Positions 54,315-63,000 of a DNA stretch of 64,000 nucleotides are shown here, piece by piece (the stretch's first letter is position 1; the number at the start of each line of letters is the position of its first letter). The notes under the pieces are model-generated. The model ran no database searches, was not told the DNA's origin, and was given only the letters and a program-made list of their open reading frames with translations. This DNA is from Gammaproteobacteria bacterium (lineage in GTDB: Bacteria; Pseudomonadota; Gammaproteobacteria; Burkholderiales; Sulfuricellaceae), in assembly GCA_018823025.1 (NCBI GenBank), contig JAHJJI010000142.1, positions 1 through 64,000 of the forward strand, in the 5' to 3' direction. The translations under genes were made by a program, and so were the position numbers.

Positions 54315-54809
54315 GTGGAAAAAATTCCTGTTACGAATAACACCGCGATGCCGATCTATGTCGGATCGTCCATGGTACCAGCCGGGGAAACCCGGCATTT
54401 CGATATTGATCATGTGCCGCTGCACTTGCGGCCTGTGGCGGCTGAGGTCGAGGCTCCTTTTGCTTTGGATAACAATGCACTGGTTGCGCTGATAGGCGAG
54501 TCGGTAAAGAACATCATCGAGGCCTTTCCGACGCTTACGCTGGAAGAACTGGAGCAGATCGGCGAGATCGAGCAGCTTGGCCAGAACCGCAAGACGCTGC
54601 TTTCAGCTATTGCCACCGAGATCCTGAAGCGCGAAGGCGATTCGAATCTTGAGTTTTTCCTGGCTGGCGACGACGAAGCTGTGATCGCGAATCTGGCACG
54701 GCTGGAAGAGCCTGCCCTGGTACGCCTGGCAGAAATCGAAACCGCCGGGCAGAACCGCGAGGCGGTGGTGAGCGCCATCTCTGCCGAGCAGATCAAGCGG
54801 GCCGGATAA
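54315..54809 (+). CDS. Phage protein, unknown
   Basis: 164 residues, start GTG 54315 with AAGGAGA. Contains two similar helical segments (EELEQIGEIEQLGQNRKTLLSAI and ALVRLAEIETAGQNREAVVSAI), suggesting an internal duplication. It follows the capsid and precedes a connector, so it may be a head-completion or decoration protein. Confidence 0.65.
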   Translation: MEKIPVTNNTAMPIYVGSSMVPAGETRHFDIDHVPLHLRPVAAEVEAPFALDNNALVALIGESVKNIIEAFPTLTLEELEQIGEIEQLGQNRKTLLSAIATEILKREGDSNLEFFLAGDDEAVIANLARLEEPALVRLAEIETAGQNREAVVSAISAEQIKRAG

Positions 54810-54815
54810 GCCACG

Positions 54816-55433
54816 ATGGGCGACATGTCCCAGGCAAGTCTGGTCACGGACCTGAAAGCCTCGCTGAACGATGCGGCGGGTGTTTTCACGGCTGCGGCCG
54901 ATGCCGATTTTATCCGGCACCTGGACATGTCCGCCCTCGATCTTGGCCGGTTTCGCCCGCGCACCATGCTGGGCTCGATAACGCTGACGGCGGAAAAGGT
55001 CGATTATCCGGCGCCGACGGATTTTCTTTCCTACAAGGCGGCGATCTGGGGTACGACCCGACCCAAACCATGGGATAAGACCTGGCCTGGAAAATTGCCG
55101 GAGGCACGTGTGGCCGAAAACACCGGTGCGCTGGAGCTGCATCTGATCCCTGCGCCGAATGCCACCCAGATCGCGGTGCTGGGTTCGACTTACAAATTCT
55201 ATTACTTTGCCCGCCACGCGATTGGCGCCACCGCTGCGAATACCAGCGTGCAGCCCGGTGACCGCGGCTTGCTGCTGCTGCGCGCCCAGGCTGAAGCGAT
55301 GAAGGAACTGGCGGCGCGCAACGTGAAGAAGCCGGTGCAGATGCGCGACGGGATCTCGGGCGGAGCGAAGAACGGCACGCCGGCGTATTTGTTCGAGGCG
55401 CTGATGGAACAGTTTGAAAGGGCTGCGGCATGA
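54816..55433 (+). CDS. Head-tail connector-like protein
   Basis: 205 residues: helical start (SLVTDLKASLNDAAGVF, ADADFIRHLDMSALDLGRFRP) and end (RAQAEAMKELAARNVKKP, YLFEALMEQFERAA). This size and all-alpha/beta mix after the capsid is usual for an adaptor that closes the portal. Assignment by position. It may start at MGDMSQ or three codons later. Confidence 0.55.
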   Translation: MGDMSQASLVTDLKASLNDAAGVFTAAADADFIRHLDMSALDLGRFRPRTMLGSITLTAEKVDYPAPTDFLSYKAAIWGTTRPKPWDKTWPGKLPEARVAENTGALELHLIPAPNATQIAVLGSTYKFYYFARHAIGATAANTSVQPGDRGLLLLRAQAEAMKELAARNVKKPVQMRDGISGGAKNGTPAYLFEALMEQFERAAA

Positions 55434-55702
55434 AAAAGAGTTTTCGCATGATCGAGTGGTTGCTGATTTCGCTGGCTTTGCTGGCGCTGATCTATTGGGT
55501 TTCTCCGCAGCAGCTGCCGGTGGTGATCTACAAGCTGGCTTTGCTGACGACTTCGGCATGGGTGGCGTACTGGATAGACCGGACGCTGTTCCCTTATGCG
55601 CGGCCTGATGCCTCCAACATGATGTGGTTGCAAGTGGCCGGGCAGATCCGCCGGGCGATCATCGTCGGGGCGGCCATGATCGCAGTGAGTATCGGGCTAT
55701 GA
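55430..55702 (+). CDS. Putative holin
   Basis: 90 residues with three hydrophobic helices (MIEWLLISLALLALIYWV, YKLALLTTSAWVAYWI, AIIVGAAMIAVSIGL), directly before a transglycosylase and spanins. It would form the membrane holes that release the lysin. Overlaps both neighbours by 4 bp. Confidence 0.75.
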   Translation: MKKSFRMIEWLLISLALLALIYWVSPQQLPVVIYKLALLTTSAWVAYWIDRTLFPYARPDASNMMWLQVAGQIRRAIIVGAAMIAVSIGL

Positions 55703-56286
55703 AGTGGCTGACGCTCTCCCTCTTGTTGATTGCCGGTCTGTGTCAGGCCGGTGTGCCCGCACCGGCGCTGCAGTACCGGGCTCCACTGACGCGCAATGCG
55801 CATGCCGTGTGGGGGCTGGATGCGCCGATAGCTACTTTTGCAGCACAGATACACCAGGAGAGCGGGTGGAACTCCAATGCAAAATCGGCTTATGCCGGCG
55901 GTTTGGCTCAGTTTACCCCGGCGACGGCTACGTGGATTAGTGGGGTTTATTCCAGGGAACTCGGCGACAACCAGCCGTTTAATCCTTCCTGGGCAATGCG
56001 CGCGCTGGTGACTTACGATCGGCGGCTGTTCAACCAGGTGAAAGGGGCAAGCGAGTGCGACCGGATGGCGTTTGCGCTCGCCGCCTATAACGGCGGGCTG
56101 GGTTGGGTATACAAGCGGCAGAAGTTGTCCGCGCTCCCCGGCAGATGCTTCGACGCGACCTGCGAGATCAATCCCGGCATCACGGCAGCGAACCAGAAAG
56201 AGAACAGCCATTATCCGCGCGTGATTCTGCTCAAGTGGCAGACGATCTATGCGCAGTGGGGCAGGGGGGTGTCATGCCTTACCTGA
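55699..56286 (+). CDS. Secreted lytic transglycosylase (phage lysin)
   Basis: 195 residues: signal peptide (MKWLTLSLLLIAGLCQA) and an SLT domain with the catalytic Glu in AAQIHQESGWNSNAKSAYAG, then GLAQFTPATA and ALAAYNGGLGW. Cleaves peptidoglycan between MurNAc and GlcNAc. The signal peptide means it can reach the periplasm without the holin. Start ATG 55699 overlaps the holin stop. Confidence 0.9.
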   Translation: MKWLTLSLLLIAGLCQAGVPAPALQYRAPLTRNAHAVWGLDAPIATFAAQIHQESGWNSNAKSAYAGGLAQFTPATATWISGVYSRELGDNQPFNPSWAMRALVTYDRRLFNQVKGASECDRMAFALAAYNGGLGWVYKRQKLSALPGRCFDATCEINPGITAANQKENSHYPRVILLKWQTIYAQWGRGVSCLT

Positions 56287-56720
56287 TATTGCTTACTTTT
56301 CTGGCCGGATTGACCGGCGGCTGGTTTTTCACCTCTGAGCATTACGAGGCGAACCAGGCCGCTGCCGAGCGCGCTGCCGTGAAGGCGTACAAAGCTGACG
56401 TGGAACGCGGAAATACAGAGTCCGGCAAGCTCGCCGCAGTTGAAACCGTGATCCAGATCAAAACCGTGGAGAGGATTAAATATGTTCCCCAAGTTACTAC
56501 TGGCAAGCCTTGCCTGTCTGCTTCTGCTGTGCAGCTGCTCAACGGTACCGACAAGCCCACCCTGCGCGAAACCACCGGGCAACCTCCTGCAGAAAGTGCC
56601 GGAGCACCTGAAGCCACTGATACCGATGTCGAGACTTGGGCAATCGAAGCCAGTGGACAGTACGAAAGCTGCGCCGCCAGGCTGAATGCGCTGATCGACT
56701 TCGAGGAGGGGAGGCCATGA
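56274..56720 (+). CDS. Rz-like inner-membrane spanin
   Basis: 148 residues: an N-terminal membrane anchor (MPYLILLTFLAGLTGGWFF) and a long helical periplasmic part (AAAERAAVKAYKADVERGN, VETVIQIKTVERIKYVP). Together with the nested lipoprotein it would fuse inner and outer membranes at lysis. Overlaps the lysin gene by 13 bp. Confidence 0.85.
   Translation: MPYLILLTFLAGLTGGWFFTSEHYEANQAAAERAAVKAYKADVERGNTESGKLAAVETVIQIKTVERIKYVPQVTTGKPCLSASAVQLLNGTDKPTLRETTGQPPAESAGAPEATDTDVETWAIEASGQYESCAARLNALIDFEEGRP
56482..56685 (+). CDS. Rz1-like outer-membrane spanin lipoprotein, nested in Rz
   Basis: 67 residues wholly inside the Rz gene in another frame, start ATG 56482 with GAGAGG. A lipoprotein signal (LLLASLACLLLLCSCS, acceptor Cys19) precedes a short Pro-rich mature chain (SPPCAKPPGN, APPG), as in lambda Rz1. 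Confidence 0.85.
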   Translation: MFPKLLLASLACLLLLCSCSTVPTSPPCAKPPGNLLQKVPEHLKPLIPMSRLGQSKPVDSTKAAPPG

Positions 56721-56953
56721 GCATGACGCCAAATGAAGTCGAAGAGATCGTCAAGAAGACGATTGATGCTATGGATGGCCATAGCAAGTCTTTCTGGGTA
56801 GACCCGGAGAAGCATTACAAGAGCCACGACCGCCTGGATAAGCTGCTGGATGTTTTTGACGGGGCGCAATCGGTGGCCATGAAGACGCTGGTTGGCGCGA
56901 TGGTTCTGGGTGGATTGATTTTGGCAGCCATTTCTATGGGTTTCAAGAAGTGA
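56717..56953 (+). CDS. Small phage membrane protein
   Basis: 78 residues: a hydrophilic N-terminus (VEEIVKKTIDAMDGHSK, DPEKHYKSHDRLDKLL) and one C-terminal helix (TLVGAMVLGGLILAAISMG). Could be a second holin or antiholin, by position in the lysis module. ATG 56717 overlaps the Rz stop; GGAGGGGAGG precedes it. Confidence 0.7.
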   Translation: MSMTPNEVEEIVKKTIDAMDGHSKSFWVDPEKHYKSHDRLDKLLDVFDGAQSVAMKTLVGAMVLGGLILAAISMGFKK

Positions 56954-57465
56954 AACTCGGCATCGAGCTAAATTCCAAGGCCGCGCTGGCTGCGTTTGAT
57001 AAAGCGCCGGCGGTGATGAACCGCGCTTTGTCGCGGTATCTGGATCGGGCTGCGCAGGAAGTGGCGCGCGAGGCACGCAGTGCCGCACCGAAGGTATACA
57101 GCACGCTGGTGCAGTCGATTCGTGTCTATCAGGTGGGGGTGTTGGCGCGCTTGGTCGCACCGTCGGTGAATTATGCGCGTGCGGTGGAAGAAGGTACCAA
57201 GCCCGGTTACATGCCGCCAACCGGCCCGCTGATGGACTGGATCAAGCTGCGTGGTGGCGTGCGCATGGCGCGCAAAGGAAGCAAAAAGCGCGCAGGGCAG
57301 GAAACCGAATTGCGCGCGCGTGCTTTTGGCCTGGCGCGGTTTATTTTTGCTCACGGCACCAAAGCGCACCCCTTCATGGCGCCCACCGCCGCGAAGATGC
57401 AAAGCCGCGTGCACCAGCTGCTGCGCGAAGGTGCGGCGGCAGGTGTGCAGGAGGTGTTCGGATGA
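56950..57465 (+). CDS. HK97 gp10-like head-tail joining protein
   Basis: 171 residues, start GTG 56950. NRALSRYLDRAAQEVAREAR, APKVYSTLVQSIRV, VNYARAVEEGTKPG and GTKAHPFMAPTAAKMQ follow the HK97-gp10 pattern (the YA..VE.GT and HPFM.PA signatures). It would help attach the tail. Confidence 0.85.
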   Translation: MKLGIELNSKAALAAFDKAPAVMNRALSRYLDRAAQEVAREARSAAPKVYSTLVQSIRVYQVGVLARLVAPSVNYARAVEEGTKPGYMPPTGPLMDWIKLRGGVRMARKGSKKRAGQETELRARAFGLARFIFAHGTKAHPFMAPTAAKMQSRVHQLLREGAAAGVQEVFG

Positions 57466-57872
57466 GTCTGAATACGCTACTGGAGCAGATCAAGACGACG
57501 CTGGCAGCAGCGCAGCCTTTGCGGGTAGTGACGCGCAGCCTGAAGGATTTCGGCGATCGGCCTGAGGCGGATCTGGTGAAGGGGATCTTTACCCTGGTTT
57601 CCCAGGGCGAGGGTGGCTACAACAATCTGCCCGGGCGCGAGGCGATGTTCGGCAAGTCGAATACGGTGCTGGTTGGGCAGATTATGGTCAGCGAGGACAG
57701 CGAGCCGGTCGCCATCGAATCTGCAGAGCTGGCGATGGTGGAAGAAATAAAAGGGTTTGTTCGCGCGTTGCCGGCTGGAATTGACTCGCTGCAAATGAAG
57801 GGTTTCCGGCAGAGCGGGCAGCTTGAGCACCCTTATGGCTGGGTTTCAATCGATATGGAGATGATGACATGA
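57462..57872 (+). CDS. Phage tail terminator-like protein
   Basis: 136 residues with alternating helices and strands (LLEQIKTTLAAAQPLRVVTR, KGIFTLVSQGEG, VLVGQIMVSED). Position between gp10-like and tail tube genes fits a tail terminator (gpU-like). Overlaps the gp10-like gene by 4 bp. Confidence 0.6.
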   Translation: MSLNTLLEQIKTTLAAAQPLRVVTRSLKDFGDRPEADLVKGIFTLVSQGEGGYNNLPGREAMFGKSNTVLVGQIMVSEDSEPVAIESAELAMVEEIKGFVRALPAGIDSLQMKGFRQSGQLEHPYGWVSIDMEMMT

Positions 57873-58069
57873 AGAAAACGAACGTAGCTGGTGACCCTCT
57901 CCTCAATCCTCTCCCGCAAGCAGGAGAGGAAGCGAGCGCGAAAGTCGCTGCCTTGAACGACGAACCCCATGGGCATGGCGGCAGTTATGTGCTCGACCCG
58001 GATGGCGACAAGCGCTCGTTGATTGAGCGCACGCAGCCTGCCGAACATCAATCAGAGAAAGGAGCATAA
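57869..58069 (+). CDS. Small phage protein with embedded repeat
   Basis: 66 residues. Residues 9-22 (DPLLNPLPQAGEEA) come from a family C palindromic repeat. The C-terminal half (HGHGGSYVLDPDGDKRSLIERT) looks like an ordinary short phage protein. Stop is 2 bp before the tail tube gene. Confidence 0.6.
   Translation: MKKTNVAGDPLLNPLPQAGEEASAKVAALNDEPHGHGGSYVLDPDGDKRSLIERTQPAEHQSEKGA
57895..57930. repeat. Palindromic repeat, family C, copy 3
   Basis: CCTCTCCTCAATCCTCTCCC then GCAAGCAGGAGAGGA. In frame in the 66-residue gene. Confidence 0.75.
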
Positions 58070-58071
58070 CC

Positions 58072-59226
58072 ATGCTAACCCGCAAACGCACGATTCTGGG
58101 CAAGATCGAAACGACCTACGGCCAGGACCCTACCCCTTCCGGGGCATCCAACGCGATCCTGGTGAGCAATATCAACCCGACGCCGCAGGAAACCGAGATG
58201 GCCGACCGCAATCTGATCCGCCCTCACCTGGGTAGTTCGGAGCAATTGCCGGTGGCGATTCACTCCATGGTGGAATTCGACGTGGAAGTGGCCGGTTCCG
58301 GCACCGCAGGGGTTGCTCCGGCATACGGGCCGCTACTGCGCGCGTGCGCGTTTGCGGAAACCATTCTGGCCGCAGCAGTAACCGGTACGGCACAGGCTGG
58401 TGGTGCTTCTGTCGTTACCCTTGCAGCCGGGGCTTCGGCAGTGGATAACTTCTACCGTAGCCTGACTATCCGCACCACCGGCGGTACCGGTAGCGGACAG
58501 TCGCGCGTGATTGCTTCTTACGTGGGCGCCACCAAAGTGGCCACGGTGAGCGAGGCATGGACTACGCCGCCGGATGCCACCACGACTTACTCCATTGATG
58601 CACAGGTAGTGTATGCGCCAGTGTCCAGTGGCTTCGAGTCGGTTACGCTCCACCTGAATATCGACGGTGTACTGCACAAGATGACAGGCGCTCGCGGCAC
58701 GGTGAGTTTCGATCTGACCGCAAAGAAAATTCCGGTGATGAAGTTCAAATTTACCGGACTGTATGTAGCCGTAATTGACGGCGCTGCGCCGACGGTGGTG
58801 TATTCCGCCTACCAGAAGCCGGTGCCTGTCAACGGCGTGAATACCACCGGACTGACGCTGCTCGGATACGCCGGGGCGGTGCTGTCGCAGCTTTCATTCG
58901 ACATGGCAAACAGCGTGGTATTCCGTTCGTTGGTAGGTGCCGAGTCGGTGCTGATTACCGACCGCAAGCCGGCGGGGAATATCACCATGGAAGCGGTGGC
59001 GGTGGCGACCAAGGACTGGTGGACGGCAGTGAAGAACGCCACCACCGGCGCGCTGAGCGTGACGCAGGGCACGGCGGCTGGTAACAAGGTGAAGTTCGAT
59101 TCGCCCGCAGCGCAACTCACCAAGCCGACGTACCAGGATATGGACGGCGTGCAGATGCTGCAGGCAGGCATGGTGTACGTGCCAGGCGTAAACGGGAACG
59201 ACGAATTCACCATTTCGGTGCAGTAA
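58072..59226 (+). CDS. Major tail tube protein-like
   Basis: 384 residues, beta-rich, with an inserted domain of repeated Thr/Ala strands (TGTAQAGGASVVTLAAGASA). A TYGQDPTPSG segment at the start and SGFESVTLHLNIDGVLHKM fit siphovirus tube proteins with an extra Ig-like or decoration part. AAAGGAG precedes the ATG. Placed right before the tail chaperones. Confidence 0.75.
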   Translation: MLTRKRTILGKIETTYGQDPTPSGASNAILVSNINPTPQETEMADRNLIRPHLGSSEQLPVAIHSMVEFDVEVAGSGTAGVAPAYGPLLRACAFAETILAAAVTGTAQAGGASVVTLAAGASAVDNFYRSLTIRTTGGTGSGQSRVIASYVGATKVATVSEAWTTPPDATTTYSIDAQVVYAPVSSGFESVTLHLNIDGVLHKMTGARGTVSFDLTAKKIPVMKFKFTGLYVAVIDGAAPTVVYSAYQKPVPVNGVNTTGLTLLGYAGAVLSQLSFDMANSVVFRSLVGAESVLITDRKPAGNITMEAVAVATKDWWTAVKNATTGALSVTQGTAAGNKVKFDSPAAQLTKPTYQDMDGVQMLQAGMVYVPGVNGNDEFTISVQ

Positions 59227-59240
59227 CACCCCTCTCCCTA

Positions 59241-59303
59241 AACCCATCCCCACCCTAGCCCTCCCCTTGAAGGGGAGGGGAATAAAGGTGGAGGGCGAGG
59301 GGA
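59241..59303. repeat. Palindromic repeat, family B, copy 3
   Basis: CCCATCCCCACCCTAGCC then CTCCCCTTGAAGGGGAGGGG and a G-rich tail, almost identical to the copy at 44759. Fills the gap between tail tube and chaperone genes. Confidence 0.85.
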
Positions 59304-59327
59304 TAAAGGCAAACCAAGGAGCGAAGC

Positions 59328-59684
59328 ATGTTTACAGTTATGGACGAAGACAAAGCAAAAGAGATCAAAAACTGGCCGGTGACGATCAATATCCCCGGTG
59401 ATGGCGGTGCGATTACCAAAGCCGAAATCCGGTGCGATTTTCTGCTGCTGAAACAGGATGAGATCGACTCGATCATTCAGGCTGCGCGCGAAGGCGATGA
59501 CAGCTCTGATCTGATGGAGAAGGTATGGATCGGCTTTAATGGCGTGCAGGATGCGGCTGGTACAACTATCGAGTTTTCAGCGCCAAACCGTGACCGCTTG
59601 CTCAAAATCTCCTATTTGCGCTCGGCGGTGACTCGCGAATATTTCAATGCCGTCAACGGCGGGAAACCCAAGCGGGGAAACTAG
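59328..59684 (+). CDS. Tail assembly chaperone G
   Basis: 118 residues (DEDKAKEIKNWPVTINIPGD, LLKQDEIDSIIQAAR, RLLKISYLRSAVTREYF). Position between tube and tape measure identifies it. It ends in a slippery heptamer and TAG. AAGGAG precedes the ATG. Confidence 0.82.
   Translation: MFTVMDEDKAKEIKNWPVTINIPGDGGAITKAEIRCDFLLLKQDEIDSIIQAAREGDDSSDLMEKVWIGFNGVQDAAGTTIEFSAPNRDRLLKISYLRSAVTREYFNAVNGGKPKRGN
59675..59681 (+). promoter_or_regulatory. Programmed -1 frameshift site
   Basis: G GGA AAC read in the zero frame (codons CGG GGA AAC TAG) is a canonical X XXY YYZ slippery site placed directly before the stop. After slipping, the frame is open for another 130 codons to 60073. Confidence 0.85.
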
Positions 59685-60073
59685 CCGGCGCGGCGCGACA
59701 CTGGGCGAGTCAACCCGCGCCGCAACAGGAACCTGCAGAAGAAACAGAAGCGCTGGATGATTTGCTCGCTTTTGGCGTGGTCAAGGAGGAGGTTGGCGAT
59801 TATCTGGAGGATAGCGAAGAAGAAACTTCAGATGAAGACGCGGATTGCTACGAGGTATGGCCGGATAACTGGGAGACCTTCACTGTTTTTATCTCCTTGT
59901 CTGCCCGCTGGCAGATAGATGGAATGAGTGGACGTTATCAAGGGTTCCTCCGCGCAGACATCGAAAGCACTTTGCGACTGATGCAAATAGAAAGCAGCCG
60001 GCACCTGGAAATATTTCAGAATTTGCAGGTCATGGAAGGCGCGGCAATGAAGGAGTTGAATCGTGAGCGATAA
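59681..60073 (+). CDS. T extension of the G-T tail chaperone fusion
   Basis: Made only by the -1 shift: LAGAARHWASQPAPQQEP, an acidic stretch (YLEDSEEETSDEDADCYEVW) and a helical end. The fusion gpGT would have about 248 residues and recruit the tape measure during tail assembly. It has no independent ribosome-binding site and overlaps the tape measure start by 11 bp. Confidence 0.82.
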   Translation, partial: LAGAARHWASQPAPQQEPAEETEALDDLLAFGVVKEEVGDYLEDSEEETSDEDADCYEVWPDNWETFTVFISLSARWQIDGMSGRYQGFLRADIESTLRLMQIESSRHLEIFQNLQVMEGAAMKELNRER

Positions 60074-63000
60074 CGTAACCATAGGCATTCGCCTTACCGC
60101 CGACGGCAAGGAACTTGTCGGCGCGGTGCAGTTATCGACTACCGAGCTGGAAAAACTGTCGGCGGCTACGCGCAAATCGGGCGGCGATGCCGAGAATTTC
60201 AGTGCCAAGCAGGTATCGATGGCGAGTAATATCCGCTCAGTTGCTCGCGAGCTGGTTAGTTATTGGGCCGCATGGAAGATAGGCTCAACATTAAAAGACA
60301 TGGCGCTGTTGAATGCGCGCTATGAGACGCTCGGCATCAGTATGGACGTGGTAGGCAGGAACGCAGGATATACCGGCGCTCAGATGGAAGCCGCATCCGA
60401 AGCGATGCAGCGCACAGGAATAAGTATGGTTGAGTCCAGGCAGCAGGCGATGCGCCTGGTGCAAGCCCATATCGATCTTGCTCAATCCACCCAGCTCGCC
60501 CGCATCGCCCAGGATGCTGCAGTGATCGGCAATATGAACTCCTCCGAAGCATTCGCCAACATGATCCACGGTATTCAGACCGGGCAAACCGACGTGCTGC
60601 GTACCATCGGTCTGAACATCAGCATGGAGGAATCCTACAAGGTGTTGGCTTTGCAACTGCACAAGAACGTCGATGCGCTGACCCAGAATGAAAAAACCCA
60701 GGCGATACTCAATGCTGTGATGCTGGCCGGTGCAGATATCGCCGGAACTTATGAAGCGGCCATGGGCTCGGCCGGTAAGCAGATGAAGTCTATGGAGCGT
60801 TATCTCGAAGACGTGAAGGTAAAATCTGGCGAGGTTTTCAACGAACTGCTCACTGTGGCGGTAATGGGTTTTACAGAAAACCTGAAGGACGCCAATGGAG
60901 AGCTGGATCAAATGGCTTCAAATGGCCAGATCAAAGAATGGGGAAATGCAGTAACCGATCTCTTTGTCGGGATTGCCGACAATTTGAATAACATGGCCGG
61001 CGCCATGCGCATTGTGATGGCGACGATAGGCGCGTCCTATGCAGCAATGCGTAATCCGTCGAATTTTGGCGAGTATAAAGCTGCTTACGATAAAGAGGTT
61101 GCCGATATTCTTGCTGGCGAAGACACGTTCGGCAAGGCGCTGATTATCAGACGCCAGGCAACGGCGGAAAAAATCGCATCAGATGCTGCCAATAAAAAAG
61201 CCTCTGATCTTAAATCAACCGCCGATTACATGGCAAAAGTGGAAGCGTTGGACGCTAGGTATTTCGCATCGCGGACAATGACAGCAAAACAATACGACGC
61301 GGAAATGGCGAAACTGGCGAATGGTGATCACCACCAGTACAAGGACACCTCATCTACTGGAAAAGACACGGCAGCCGAATCGGCGATCAAACACGCTCAG
61401 GATTTTATCAAAAGTCTCAAGCTGCAAGATGAGCAACTCGGACTCGATGAAGGGCAAAAGAAACTGGCTGAAGCGGCGACGATTTCACTTACGGTGAAGT
61501 CAGAGGCCCTACGGGCGAAGATCATGGATGCGGCAAAAGCCTATTCTGTTCACTTCGCAGCGCAAAAAGAAATGATCGCAGCTGCGAAGGAAAATAACGC
61601 GATATTTGATCAGTTTTTCGATGCCTCTGAAAAAGAGCGTCTTGCTGTGGAAAGTGGAATTTCCGGCCTACGCCAAAAAATCGAAGCGATGGACGAGGAA
61701 ACTTACGCTCTCACGCACAACACGGAGCAGATCCGCGAACATATCGTGTTGCTGGCTCTGGAAAAATCAGGACTGGATGCGACCAGTGATGCCTACGCGA
61801 CAATGAAGACACGCATGGAAGAAGCCAGTGCAGCCAACATGATGGCGAAACAAAACAAACTGATCGCCGACGACCAGATGAAGGAATGGAACTCCTTATG
61901 GTCAACGGTGGAACAAACCGGTAAAACCGTATTCACCGGGTTGCTGAGTAATGGCAAAAATGCCTTCGAGGGCATCGGCAAGGCAATCAAGGCCAGCGTG
62001 ATCGACCTGCTTTACCAGCTGACGGCCAGAAAGTGGATTATCAATATCGGGACAAGTCTTTCCGGATCGATGGGGATATCCGGCGCAGCTGATGCGGCGG
62101 CTGGCACCAGCGGCTCTATCACGGATTCTATATCCCTGGCTTCCAAGGCAGCAGACTTGTGGACAAAGGCTGCCTCTGCTGTGAATTATGGCGGGGTAGC
62201 ATCGGGTGCTGCGTATGGTACTGGATTCGCAAGTGAACAAAGCCTCCAACTTGCTGCCCAAGAAAGCGGCATGGGTGCTGCTGGTGGAGCGGCTAGTGGG
62301 ATGGGCGTGATAGGCGGAGGTATCGCTGCGTATACGATGGGGCGGCAATACGGTGTTGTTGGCGGAATAATCGGTGGAGCAGGCTCTGTTGCATTAGGCG
62401 GTGCGATTGCTGGCGGGATGGCAGGGACAGGAATTGCTGCAGGGGCAACAGCAGCGTTAGCAGCTATTCCAGTTTGGGGGTGGGCTGCAATGGCAGCGTT
62501 GGCAGTGTTTGGGTCGATGAGCGGGGGGGGTGGTCCAAAACCATCCGAAATAGTCATAGAAGGAAGTGTTGACGCATTGCGTCTGACGCCAATGAATGTA
62601 AATGGTGCCGGTAATATAGAAGCAAACAACCCGGCTTATGCTCAAGCGGCAGACAGACTTAATGCCCTTCCTGATTCAATCCAAAAACTGATATTAGGGG
62701 CACATGATATTCAAGGTCCTTCAGATAGTGCAGAAGGAATGATTGCAGGTCTGATGGGTAAAATCCAAGCCCTTGTGGACATTGGCGAACTTGCAAATCA
62801 AATGAGCCCGATGCTAACTGCTATCAAAGCAGTGGTGTCCGAAGACGTACTTGTTGAATTAGCCTGGCAGTTTAAGCAAATCGGAGTCTCGTCATCTGCT
62901 TTATCTAATTATTACGATAAGTTCTTCTCTGCACAGGAAAAGGGCGCTGAAATGATGACGGGCATGGCCACCGCCCTGAATAAACTTGGCATAACCGTGA

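Noticed and set aside
57251-57565. 104-codon alternative frame overlapping the gp10-like and tail terminator genes
   Set aside because: Shadow frame with Arg/Cys-rich composition; both true genes have overlaps and family features.
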